The notes below the pieces were generated by a model. It saw nothing but the letters and a program-made list of their open reading frames with translations. It had not been told where the DNA came from and did no database searches. From positions 1 through 7,911 of the forward strand of contig JBBSGC010000093.1 of the NCBI GenBank assembly GCA_038254525.1: a stretch of DNA of 7,911 nt. The letters are read 5' to 3'. Of the stretch, positions 1 to 6,229 are shown piece after piece. The stretch is from JBBSGC01 sp038254525 (GTDB taxonomy: Bacteria > Actinomycetota > Actinomycetes > Propionibacteriales > Nocardioidaceae). Numbering within the stretch: the first letter of the stretch is position 1; each line of letters starts with the position of its first letter. The position numbers and the translations under genes were made by a program.

Positions 1-203
1 GCTAGCCGGAAGGCGCCGGTGTCCTCGGTCCAGCCGATCAGCCCGTTGACGCCGTCGCCGTCCTCGGCGAGCACCAGACCTCCGTACGGCGTGACGTGCA
101 CGTTGTCGGGCCCGTCGAAGTAGTCGGTCGGCAGCTTTGGCTCCTTCGCGGGGCGGTCGGCTGCGTCCCGGTCGGTGCGGTACCTCAGCAGACGCTGGTC
201 CAC
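1..203 (-). pseudogene. N-terminally truncated PhoX/DUF839-family protein fragment (continues past window start)
   Basis: Reading the minus strand from about 203 down to 1 gives an open frame containing YFDGPDNVHVTPYGGLVLAEDG followed by GVNGLIGWTEDTGAFRLA. This matches the conserved 'FDGPDN..V.P.GGL.L.EDG' core of the PhoX/DUF839 family (secreted, Ca-dependent alkaline phosphatase-like proteins). In full-length relatives that core lies well into a protein of roughly 450-700 residues, after a Tat signal and a long N-terminal half. Here only about 35 residues precede it before the sequence loses family character, and the in-frame stop of the ABC permease lies at 273-275. The only usable start in frame is GTG at 203-201, which has no ribosome binding site, and no ATG occurs between it and 275. 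The N-terminal half is therefore missing, not hidden in another frame, because the DNA upstream encodes the permease. I infer a decayed remnant or rearrangement junction. A shorter functional homologue is less likely. The family assignment is from motif recognition only. Confidence 0.6.
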
Positions 204-272
204 CCGAGCGACCGGCGCGTGAGGACGAGGTGAACAGCCCGTGGCGACCCCGTGGCAGGCGCAAGCTCCGGC

Positions 273-1004
273 TCAGGTCACCCGCTTACCGTCGCGGCGG
301 TAGGCCCAGCCGGCCAGCACGGTCATCACCGCAGCCCAAGCAGCCACGACCAGCCAACCCTGCGGGCTCCAGCTGCCGCCGAGGATCGTCGTGCGTCCGG
401 CCTGCACGAGCCAGTACGACGGAAGCCACTCGCCGAAGGACTTCAGCCATCCGTCGAGCGGGAACCAGGAGCCACCGAGGAAGGCGAACAGCGAGGCGAT
501 GCCACCCAGGGCCGGGCCCATGCTGTCGGGGCTTAGCAGGTGCCCCATGACGACGCCGAGCGCGGCGAATGGCACGAGTCCGACGAGGATCAGCCCGCTC
601 ATTTGAGCCCAGTTGCCGAGTGGCAGCCGGACGCCCAGGGCGATGCCCGCCGAGTACAGGAGCACCATGCTCAGCAGCGCCATCACGTAGGAGGTGACGA
701 CCTTGCTGCGGAAGTAGCCGCTCGTGGTCAGCGGCGTGACGCGCAGCTGCCGGATCCAGCCGGCCTGCCGCTCGGTCGAGATCCGGGCGCCGCCGGCGAG
801 CACCGACATCATCGCGCCCCAGCCGGCCATCGAGACCATGTAGTACTCGGTGAAGCTGATGCCGGCCAACGGCATCACGGTGCCGCTGTTGCTGCCGCCG
901 ACCAGGAAGAACATCACCAGTGGGAAGGCCAACGAGAAGATGAAGAAGCGCCGGTTGCGCAAGGTCCGCAGCAGCTCATAGCGCACGTAGGTCACGTTGC
1001 TCAT
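273..1004 (-). CDS. ABC-2 type transporter permease
   Basis: This 243-residue membrane protein is the transmembrane partner of the ATPase encoded just upstream and would form the export channel in the cytoplasmic membrane. Hydrophobic segments lie near residues 20-37, 55-71, 104-124, 136-156, 165-180 and 214-234, giving the six-helix ABC-2 topology. A cytoplasmic charged stretch (ARISTERQAGWIRQLRVTPL, 73-92) carries the 'ERe.Gtlr.L..tPl' type motif typical of ABC-2 permeases of the DrrB/NodJ class. The ATG at 1004 is preceded by a GGAGGT Shine-Dalgarno at 1016-1011 with 6 nt spacing. It overlaps the ATPase stop in an ATGA, so translational coupling is likely. Substrate is unknown: relatives export drugs, antibiotics, lipids or peptides. 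The downstream two-component genes often found with this type of pair are absent. The next DNA is the truncated PhoX fragment. Confidence 0.9.
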   Translation of the reverse strand: MSNVTYVRYELLRTLRNRRFFIFSLAFPLVMFFLVGGSNSGTVMPLAGISFTEYYMVSMAGWGAMMSVLAGGARISTERQAGWIRQLRVTPLTTSGYFRSKVVTSYVMALLSMVLLYSAGIALGVRLPLGNWAQMSGLILVGLVPFAALGVVMGHLLSPDSMGPALGGIASLFAFLGGSWFPLDGWLKSFGEWLPSYWLVQAGRTTILGGSWSPQGWLVVAAWAAVMTVLAGWAYRRDGKRVT

Positions 1005-1954
1005 GAGCTGACCTCCAGCGAGTCGGTAGTCGAGTCAGGGAGCCTCCCGGCTGCGGGGTCGCGGGTGAGCTCGAGGAACGCGGCCTCAAGGCCGGCGCTG
1101 CTGATCTCGATGTCGCGGACATCTGGCTGCTCCCTGAGCAGCGCCTTGATGGCGGCGTCGGAGTCGCCGCAGCTCAGCACGACGGCATCGCCGTGGCTTT
1201 CGACATCGGTCACGCCCGGCAGCTTCCCCAACGAGCTCAGGTCGGCGCCGGGTAGCGTCGCCCTGATCACCCGCCCGCCCACCTTGGCCTTGATCTCGGT
1301 CGTCGGGCCGTCAGCCACGATCCTGCCCTGGGCCATCAGCACGATCCGGTCAGCGAAGTCGTCTGCCTCCTCGAGGTAGTGCGTGGCGAAGACGATGGTG
1401 CGCCCGCTCGCGGCGTACGCGCGCATGGCGGCCCAGAACGCGCGCCGGCTCTCCACGTCCATCGCCACCGTCGGCTCATCGAGCACCAGCAGCTGGGGGT
1501 TGCTGATCACCGCGACCGCGAAGCGCACGCGCTGGGACTGTCCACCGGACAGCTTCTGGGTCGGTCGGCCGGCGATGTCGGCAACCTGAGCGGACTCCAG
1601 CACCTCGTCGACCGGCAACGGGTGAGGATAAAGCGAGGCCAGCATGGTGAGCAGCTCGCGCACAGTGAGGTAGGCAGGGAGCGACCCGGTCTGCAGCATG
1701 GCCCCGATGGCGCCTGCGGCCACCGCCTCGGTGGCGGACCGGCCGAACACGCTGACGGTGCCGCGGTCGGGGCGGCTCAGGCCCAGGACCATGTCTATGG
1801 TCGTGGACTTCCCGGCGCCGTTAGGCCCCAGCAGGGCGACCGTGGAACCGGGGGCGATCTGGAGATCGACCCCGTCGACGGCTCGCACCGCATCGAAGCG
1901 CTTGTGCAACCCGTCGAGGACTATGCCGTCGGTGGAGGCAGGAGGTGCGGTCAT
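1001..1954 (-). CDS. ABC transporter ATP-binding protein (DrrA/NodI-type)
   Basis: This 317-residue cytoplasmic ATPase powers the permease encoded next. Walker A is GPNGAGKST (43-51), the Q-loop glutamine is in MLQTG (about 88), the ABC signature is LSGGQ (135-139), Walker B is LLVLDEP (155-161), the D-loop is VAMD (163-166) and the switch histidine is H192 (FATHYLEE). All catalytic elements are intact. The C-terminal extension after about residue 225 is typical of the DrrA/CcmA-like exporter subfamily, where ATPase and permease are separate chains. The ATG at 1954 was chosen because homology to the nucleotide-binding domain begins about 10 residues later and no upstream in-frame start exists. 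There is no convincing Shine-Dalgarno before it, so the start is less certain than the family. Substrate cannot be told from sequence. The gene is first in an operon with the permease (4-bp ATGA overlap) and divergent from the transhydrogenase operon. Confidence 0.93.
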   Translation of the reverse strand: MTAPPASTDGIVLDGLHKRFDAVRAVDGVDLQIAPGSTVALLGPNGAGKSTTIDMVLGLSRPDRGTVSVFGRSATEAVAAGAIGAMLQTGSLPAYLTVRELLTMLASLYPHPLPVDEVLESAQVADIAGRPTQKLSGGQSQRVRFAVAVISNPQLLVLDEPTVAMDVESRRAFWAAMRAYAASGRTIVFATHYLEEADDFADRIVLMAQGRIVADGPTTEIKAKVGGRVIRATLPGADLSSLGKLPGVTDVESHGDAVVLSCGDSDAAIKALLREQPDVRDIEISSAGLEAAFLELTRDPAAGRLPDSTTDSLEVSS

Positions 1955-2087
1955 GACGTCGACGTTGGCAGCGTCGGCCGCGGTGTGACCATGACAAACG
2001 TCGTGAGGTCGGGGTGAGAACCGCGAGCGGGTGAGACACGGATCTCAAAAGTGGTCACGGTCGGCGTGTCCCACTACCGTGCGGGCA
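1955..2087. promoter_or_regulatory. Divergent intergenic region between ABC exporter and pnt operon
   Basis: This 133-bp gap must hold the promoters of both divergent operons. On the plus side a -35/-10 pair for pntAA is visible (listed separately). For the minus-strand ABC operon I recognise no good -10. Close to its start codon, at 1956-1965, is a perfect 10-bp palindrome ACGTCGACGT whose half ACGTCG recurs at 1998-2003, and GTGAG occurs three times (2003, 2014, 2031). These could be regulator sites, but they are short and GC-rich sequence produces such patterns by chance. Confidence 0.35.
2052..2080 (+). promoter_or_regulatory. Candidate promoter of pnt operon, leaderless type
   Basis: A -10 box TACCGT (2075-2080) fits the actinobacterial TAnnnT consensus. 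A -35-like TGGTCA (2052-2057) lies 17 bp upstream and matches TTGACA at four of six positions. Transcription would begin about 7 nt after the -10, at the GTG start codon at 2088, so the mRNA would have essentially no leader. No Shine-Dalgarno precedes the GTG, which agrees with leaderless translation. Inferred from spacing only. Confidence 0.5.
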
Positions 2088-3224
2088 GTGAAGATAGCGG
2101 TCGTCGCCGAGAGAGCAGACGCCGAGGCTCGGGTGGCGCTGGTCCCAGACCTCGTCGAAAAGCTCACCCAGCTGGGCTACCAGGTCGTCTTGGAGCCGGG
2201 TGCCGGCAACGCCGCCAACTTCTCCGACGCCGACTACGTCGCAGTGGACGCCGCGGTCGCCGCCGACGCCCTCGCCCAGGCCGACGTGGTGCTGGCGGTG
2301 CAACCACTGCGCCCCGAGCAGGTACGCATGCTGCGCTCAGGTGCTTCGGTGCTCTCTTTCCTGCCCACCGCCTCGGCGCACGACACGGTGGTCGACCTGC
2401 GCGACTGCGGCGTGACGTCGTTCGCCCTCGAGCTGGTGCCCCGGATCTCGCGCGCCCAGTCGATGGATGCGTTGTCGTCGCAGTCACTGGTCTCGGGCTA
2501 CCGATGCGCCGTTGTGGCCGCGGGCCTGCTCCGCCGGTTCTTCCCGCTCAACATGACTGCGGCTGGCACCGTGCCACCCGCCGAGGTGGTCGTGCTGGGC
2601 GCCGGCGTCGCCGGCCTGCAGGCCATCGCTACGTGCAAACGGCTCGGCGCGGTCGTCAAGGGCTACGACGTGCGGGCCGCCGCGGCGGAGGAGATCCGCT
2701 CCATGGGGGCCACCGCGATCGAGCTCGACCTGGAGACGCTGGAGGGGGCCGGCGGCTATGCCCGCGAGATGACCGAGGACCGGGCCGACCGGCAGCGCTC
2801 ACTCCTCGCGCCCTACATCGCGGGCGCTGACGCGCTGATCACGACCGCGGCGGTGCCGGGACGTTCGGCTCCGCTGCTCGTGACCCGCGAGATGGTGGCG
2901 GCGATGCGGCCGGGATCGGTGGTGGTGGACCTCGCGGCGGAGAGCGGCGGCAACGTCGAGGGTTCGGAGCCGGGCCGCGTCGTAGCGGTGGGCGCCGCCC
3001 AGGTCTGGGGTGCTCGCAACGTCCCGAGCTCGATGCCCGGCCCGGCAAGCCGACTGCTCGCCGCCAATATCGTCAACCTGGTGACACTGATGACCGTGGA
3101 CGGGGAGTTCGCCCCGGACTTCGCGGACGAGATCGTGGCGGGCTCGTGTGTCACGCACGCCGGCGAGATAGTGCACGAACCCACCCGCGCGCTGCTCGAG
3201 CCCACTGAGGAGTCCTCGGAATGA
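2088..3224 (+). CDS. pntAA: NAD(P) transhydrogenase subunit alpha part 1 (NAD(H)-binding domain I)
   Basis: This 378-residue soluble subunit is domain I of proton-translocating transhydrogenase. It binds NAD(H) and exchanges hydride with NADP(H) on PntB. The N-terminus (KIAVVAERADAEARVALVP) matches the alanine dehydrogenase/PNT N-terminal domain. RISRAQSMDALSSQ (119-132) is the characteristic dI loop that contacts domain III. GAGVAGLQAI (171-180) is the Rossmann dinucleotide-binding turn, followed by YDVR (193-196), VPGRSAPLLVT (256-266) and DLAAESGGN (281-289). The family's usual split-type length is about 370-390. I chose GTG at 2088 over the upstream in-frame ATG at 2031 because homology begins exactly there, the 19 extra residues look non-coding, and a -10 box sits 7 nt upstream. 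The stop overlaps the next gene by 4 bp (ATGA). No sign of damage. Confidence 0.95.
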   Translation: MKIAVVAERADAEARVALVPDLVEKLTQLGYQVVLEPGAGNAANFSDADYVAVDAAVAADALAQADVVLAVQPLRPEQVRMLRSGASVLSFLPTASAHDTVVDLRDCGVTSFALELVPRISRAQSMDALSSQSLVSGYRCAVVAAGLLRRFFPLNMTAAGTVPPAEVVVLGAGVAGLQAIATCKRLGAVVKGYDVRAAAAEEIRSMGATAIELDLETLEGAGGYAREMTEDRADRQRSLLAPYIAGADALITTAAVPGRSAPLLVTREMVAAMRPGSVVVDLAAESGGNVEGSEPGRVVAVGAAQVWGARNVPSSMPGPASRLLAANIVNLVTLMTVDGEFAPDFADEIVAGSCVTHAGEIVHEPTRALLEPTEESSE

Positions 3225-3544
3225 ACGAGTCCGTGACCTGGCTGACGATCTTCATCCTCAGCATCTTCGTCGGCGTCGAGGTGATCGCCAAGGTCTCCAC
3301 AACGCTGCACACGCCGCTGATGTCTGGCGCCAACGCGATCCACGGCATCATCTTGATCGGCGCCATCTTGGTCACGGGCACCACGCAGTCGACCGGGGCG
3401 CTGGTCGTGGGCCTGCTGGCGGTGGTGCTCGCGACCATCAACATGGTCGGTGGCTTCCTGGTGACCGACCGGATGCTCGAGATGTTCAGGCCGCGGCGTC
3501 CGACACCATCCGACGCCACGCCCAAACGCCAGGACACCGCATGA
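3221..3544 (+). CDS. pntAB: NAD(P) transhydrogenase subunit alpha part 2 (small membrane subunit)
   Basis: This 107-residue protein supplies part of the membrane domain (dII) of transhydrogenase, which conducts protons through the cytoplasmic membrane. Three hydrophobic helices are visible at about residues 6-24, 38-56 and 59-82, followed by a basic, proline-rich cytoplasmic tail. The stretch VSTTLHTPLMSGANAIHGII (25-44) is the strongly conserved family signature. His41 within it lies at the start of the second helix and may be the proton-pathway histidine, since PntB has Asn where E. coli PntB has His91. The ATG is preceded by GAGGAG at 3207-3212 (8 nt spacing) and overlaps the pntAA stop. 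It ends in another ATGA overlap with pntB. The arrangement of a separate small alpha-2 subunit is the split form known from Rhodospirillum, Thermus and mycobacteria. Confidence 0.95.
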   Translation: MNESVTWLTIFILSIFVGVEVIAKVSTTLHTPLMSGANAIHGIILIGAILVTGTTQSTGALVVGLLAVVLATINMVGGFLVTDRMLEMFRPRRPTPSDATPKRQDTA

Positions 3545-4923
3545 TCCCCAGCTGGGTGCAGCTTGCGTACCTGCTTGCTGCTGTCTGCTTCATCATGGCC
3601 CTCAAGGGGTTGTCGTCGCCACGAGGAGCGCGTCGCGGCAATGCCCTTGGTGCGGCCGGCGCGCTGATCGCCTGCGTGGTCGTGTTCTTCGAAGGCGGCC
3701 TGCACCACCTCGTGCCGATTCTCATTGCGGTCGCCGTCGGCGCGGCTCTCGGGGCCGCGACCGCCCAGCGGGTGCAGATGACCCAGATGCCGCAGCTGGT
3801 GGCGCTGTTCAACGGCGTGGGTGGTGGCGCAGCCGCGCTCGTGGCCCTGCTGGAGCTGAGCGACCTGCTGCCCACCGATGGCTCTGGCGAACGGTTCGCC
3901 CTGGCGGCCACGGCCTTCACGATCGTGGTGGGGTCGGTCAGCTTCGCGGGCTCCCTGGTCACCTTCGCCAAGCTGCAGGAGCTCATCACGACCCGGCCGG
4001 TCGTCTTCCCGGGCCTGCCGGTCGCCTTCGGCGCCGCTCTGCTGGCCGCTCTCGCGCTCGCCGTGCTGGTGGTCGCCCGGCCGGCGCTGTGGATGGGCGT
4101 TGTCCTGGGGCTCGTGGGCCTCGCGGTGGGCGTGCTGCTGGTGCTTCCGGTGGGTGGCGCCGACGTGCCCATCGTGATCTCCCTGCTCAACGCGTTCACC
4201 GGGCTCAGCGTGGCCGCCGGAGGCTACGTGCTGGGCAACACCTTGCTGCTCGTCGGCGGCACGTTGGTCGGGGCGTCCGGCACGTTCCTCACCAAGCTGA
4301 TGGCCTCGGCGATGGGCCGCTCGCTGACCCACACGTTGTTCGGCGCCCTGCAGGGTGGCTCGACCCTGGGTGGGGGTGAGATCAGTGACCGACCGGTCAG
4401 GTCCGCCGGCCCCGAGGACGTCGCGATCCTGCTCGCGTACGCCCAGCGCGTCATCGTGGTCCCTGGCTACGGCCTGGCGGTGGCGCAGGCGCAGCACACC
4501 CTGCGGGAGCTGGTCGACGTGCTCGGCGAGCGCGGCGTCAGTGTCGACTACGCCATCCACCCAGTGGCCGGCCGGATGCCGGGCCACATGAACGTGTTGC
4601 TGGCCGAGGCGCAGGTGCCCTACGAGCAGCTGGTTGAGATGGAGCGAATCAACGGCGACTTCAAGCAGGCCGACGTGGTGCTCGTCGTCGGGGCCAACGA
4701 CGTGGTCAACCCGGCGGCCAGGACCACGCCGGGGGCACCGATCTACGGCATGCCGATCCTCAACGCCGACCAGGCGCAGCAGGTGGTCTTCATGAAGCGT
4801 TCGATGCGGCCTGGGTTCGCGGGCATCGACAACGAGCTGCTGTTCGACGCCAAGACGACGCTGCTGTTCGGCGACGCCAAGGAGACGATGGGCAAGCTGC
4901 TCAACGCGGTGAAGGCGCTGTAG
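3541..4923 (+). CDS. pntB: NAD(P) transhydrogenase subunit beta
   Basis: This 460-residue subunit combines most of the membrane proton channel (dII) with the NADP(H)-binding domain III. Hydrophobic helices fill about residues 6-270. The signature QMTQMPQLVALFNGVGGGAAAL occupies 79-100, with Asn at position 91. Domain III starts after about residue 285: VPGYGLAVAQAQ (307-318), HPVAGRMPGHMNVLLAEA (340-357), GANDVVNPAAR (384-394), GMPIL (403-407) and KRSMRPGFAGIDN (419-431) are the conserved NADP-binding elements, all intact. The length equals the family's usual value (about 460). The start ATG overlaps the pntAB stop by 4 bp, with a weak AGGA at 3531-3534, so it probably depends on translational coupling. 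The gene ends the operon and converges on upp. Confidence 0.96.
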   Translation: MIPSWVQLAYLLAAVCFIMALKGLSSPRGARRGNALGAAGALIACVVVFFEGGLHHLVPILIAVAVGAALGAATAQRVQMTQMPQLVALFNGVGGGAAALVALLELSDLLPTDGSGERFALAATAFTIVVGSVSFAGSLVTFAKLQELITTRPVVFPGLPVAFGAALLAALALAVLVVARPALWMGVVLGLVGLAVGVLLVLPVGGADVPIVISLLNAFTGLSVAAGGYVLGNTLLLVGGTLVGASGTFLTKLMASAMGRSLTHTLFGALQGGSTLGGGEISDRPVRSAGPEDVAILLAYAQRVIVVPGYGLAVAQAQHTLRELVDVLGERGVSVDYAIHPVAGRMPGHMNVLLAEAQVPYEQLVEMERINGDFKQADVVLVVGANDVVNPAARTTPGAPIYGMPILNADQAQQVVFMKRSMRPGFAGIDNELLFDAKTTLLFGDAKETMGKLLNAVKAL

Positions 4924-4936
4924 CGGCGGTTCGCCG
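4924..4936. terminator. Small hairpin between convergent pntB and upp
   Basis: Immediately after the pntB stop is CGGCG, loop GTT, CGCCG: a perfect 5-bp stem with a 3-nt loop. There is no T-run on either side, so it is not a canonical intrinsic terminator. It lies in the only gap (43 bp) between two convergent genes, where a bidirectional transcription end is expected. Confidence 0.25.
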
Positions 4937-4966
4937 TACGCGCGCACCACTGGCTGCCTGGCGGAC

Positions 4967-5605
4967 TCAGACGACGCCGTACAACCGGTCGCCGGCGTCG
5001 CCCAGGCCCGGCACGATGTAGCCGCGCTCGTTGAGCCGCTCGTCGAGGGCGGCGGTCACCAGCGACACCGGCGCCGCCGTGCTCGTCGTCTCGTTCTCGA
5101 GGTGCTCGATGCCCTCCGGGGCGCTCAGCAGAGTGATCGCGGTGATGGTCTCGGCGTCGCGTCGCACGAGGAACTCGACGGCCGCGGCGAGCGTCCCGCC
5201 GGTCGCGAGCATCGGGTCGAGCACGAAGCAATGCCGTCCCGCAAGGTTCTCGGGCAGCCGCTCGGCGTAGGTCGACGCGAGCAGCGTCTCCTCGTTGCGG
5301 ATCATGCCAAGGAATCCGACCTCCGCCGTGGGCAGTAGTCGCTGCATGCCCTCGAGCATGCCCAGACCCGCCCGCAGGATCGGCACCACGAGTGGCTTCG
5401 GCGCGCGCAGCCGGACGCCGGTCGCCGGACCGACCGGAGTGCGCACAGTGACCGGCTCGGTTCGCACGTCGCGGGTGGCTTCGTAGGCCAGCAGCGTGAC
5501 GAGCTCCTCGGTCAGGCGGCGGAACGTCGGCGAGTCGGTCCGCTCGTCGCGCAACGCGGTGAGCTTGTGAGTGATCAGCGGGTGGTCCGCGACATGGACG
5601 CGCAT
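4967..5605 (-). CDS. upp: Uracil phosphoribosyltransferase
   Basis: This cytosolic pyrimidine-salvage enzyme converts uracil and PRPP to UMP. The 212-residue protein starts MRVHVADHPLITHKLTALRD. It contains VPILRAGLGMLEGM (74-87), the GFLGMIRNEET segment (97-107), the PRPP-binding loop VLDPMLATGGTL (128-139), and the uracil-binding C-terminus YIVPGLGDAGDRLYG (196-210). Length and order match the family (about 205-215). The ATG at 5605 was chosen because homologues begin at this MxVxVxDHPL motif; the in-frame extension up to 5917 is a non-conserved, arginine-rich read-through that overlaps the divergent gene. A TAGGGT -10 box ends 8 nt before the ATG, and only a weak AGGGTGG could act as ribosome binding site, so translation may be leaderless. 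upp lies next to tadA, an arrangement I recall from other actinomycetes. Confidence 0.96.
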   Translation of the reverse strand: MRVHVADHPLITHKLTALRDERTDSPTFRRLTEELVTLLAYEATRDVRTEPVTVRTPVGPATGVRLRAPKPLVVPILRAGLGMLEGMQRLLPTAEVGFLGMIRNEETLLASTYAERLPENLAGRHCFVLDPMLATGGTLAAAVEFLVRRDAETITAITLLSAPEGIEHLENETTSTAAPVSLVTAALDERLNERGYIVPGLGDAGDRLYGVV

Positions 5606-5613
5606 GGCTGGCC

Positions 5614-5619
5614 ACCCTA
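5614..5619 (-). promoter_or_regulatory. Candidate -10 box of upp, near-leaderless
   Basis: On the minus strand TAGGGT fits TAnnnT and ends 8 nt before the upp ATG, so transcription would start at or within a base or two of the start codon. The -35 position at 16-18 bp holds only a weak TGCCCA-like sequence. Inferred from spacing only. Confidence 0.4.
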
Positions 5620-5730
5620 GTGCCGCGCTCGGTGTTGGGCACCCGCGGATCATCCCTACCCCTGCGCGGTTTCCTCTGTCACCATCGAGGGCGGGACCTG
5701 CCCGCTGGTGGTGTGGCATAAGGAGGCGGA

Positions 5731-6210
5731 ATGCCGGACAGTGCTGTGGATTTCGCGCTCGTGGCCTACCGCGACGAGGGCATCTGGCAGGTGCAGCCGC
5801 TTCCCCTGCGCGCCGGCGAGGACCTCGACGAGCTGATCCTCGCCCTGCGGCCTTGGCCGTCGGACACCGGCGCCCTCGGCTTCGTCTCCGTCGACGAGGA
5901 CTTCTTCGTGCTGGCACGGGTGCTGGGGCCCGACGTACGCCTCCTGCTGTCGGACATCACCGCAGCGACCGAGTGGCCGCTGGCCAGTGGCGTCGTCGAC
6001 CTGCTCGACCTGCCCGAGCCCGATGACGAGGAGGACACCCAACCGGCCGGCGACCTCGGCATCGTGGCGGACCTGGGTGTCTCCGCGATGGACATGGGGG
6101 TGCTGTGCGACGACCCCGACCTCTATCCCGACGAGGTGCTGTCCGACGTCGCGCGGCGGCTGGGCTTCGCCGCCCAGTTCGCCGCCGCCGTCGACGCGGT
6201 CTCGGTGTGA
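5731..6210 (+). CDS. Putative tRNA adenosine deaminase-associated protein
   Basis: This 159-residue protein has no recognisable catalytic motif. It starts MPDSAVDFALVAYRDEGIWQ, is strongly acidic (runs such as LPEPDDEEDT near residues 91-100), and has a hydrophobic/charged pattern of a soluble cytoplasmic protein, without signal peptide or membrane helix. Features such as a 'F.LVAYREDG.W.V..L' N-terminus, a central 'RALPG' or 'R..G..VR.LLSD.TAA..WPLA' stretch (here GPDVRLLLSDITAATEWPLA, 67-86) and DPDLYPDEVLSDVARRLGF (128-146) match, from memory, the actinobacterial family named only for its constant position before tadA. The ATG has an excellent Shine-Dalgarno AAGGAGG (5720-5726, 4 nt spacing). 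It ends 19 nt before tadA and is presumably cotranscribed with it. A role with TadA is inferred from gene order only. Confidence 0.82.
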   Translation: MPDSAVDFALVAYRDEGIWQVQPLPLRAGEDLDELILALRPWPSDTGALGFVSVDEDFFVLARVLGPDVRLLLSDITAATEWPLASGVVDLLDLPEPDDEEDTQPAGDLGIVADLGVSAMDMGVLCDDPDLYPDEVLSDVARRLGFAAQFAAAVDAVSV

Positions 6211-6229
6211 CGGTGCCGCCGGGCGGTCG

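Noticed and set aside
540..1379. A 279-codon plus-strand open frame opposite the ABC genes
   Set aside because: It overlaps the permease and ATPase antisense, with an Ala/Gln/His/Asp-rich translation and no recognisable motif. It is a shadow frame.
2031..2087. Upstream ATG extension of pntAA (19 extra residues)
   Set aside because: Homology begins at the GTG at 2088, the extension spans the apparent promoter and -10 box, and it has no family similarity.
3151..4950. A 599-codon open frame on the minus strand antisense to pntAB and pntB
   Set aside because: It lies opposite well-supported transhydrogenase genes, its translation is a low-complexity mix rich in His, Arg, Gln and Glu, and it has no domain. 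High GC third positions generate such mirror frames.
5606..5917. N-terminal extension of upp to 5917
   Set aside because: The extra residues are Arg/Pro-rich and non-conserved, overlap the divergent tadA-associated gene, and the canonical Upp N-terminus begins at 5605.
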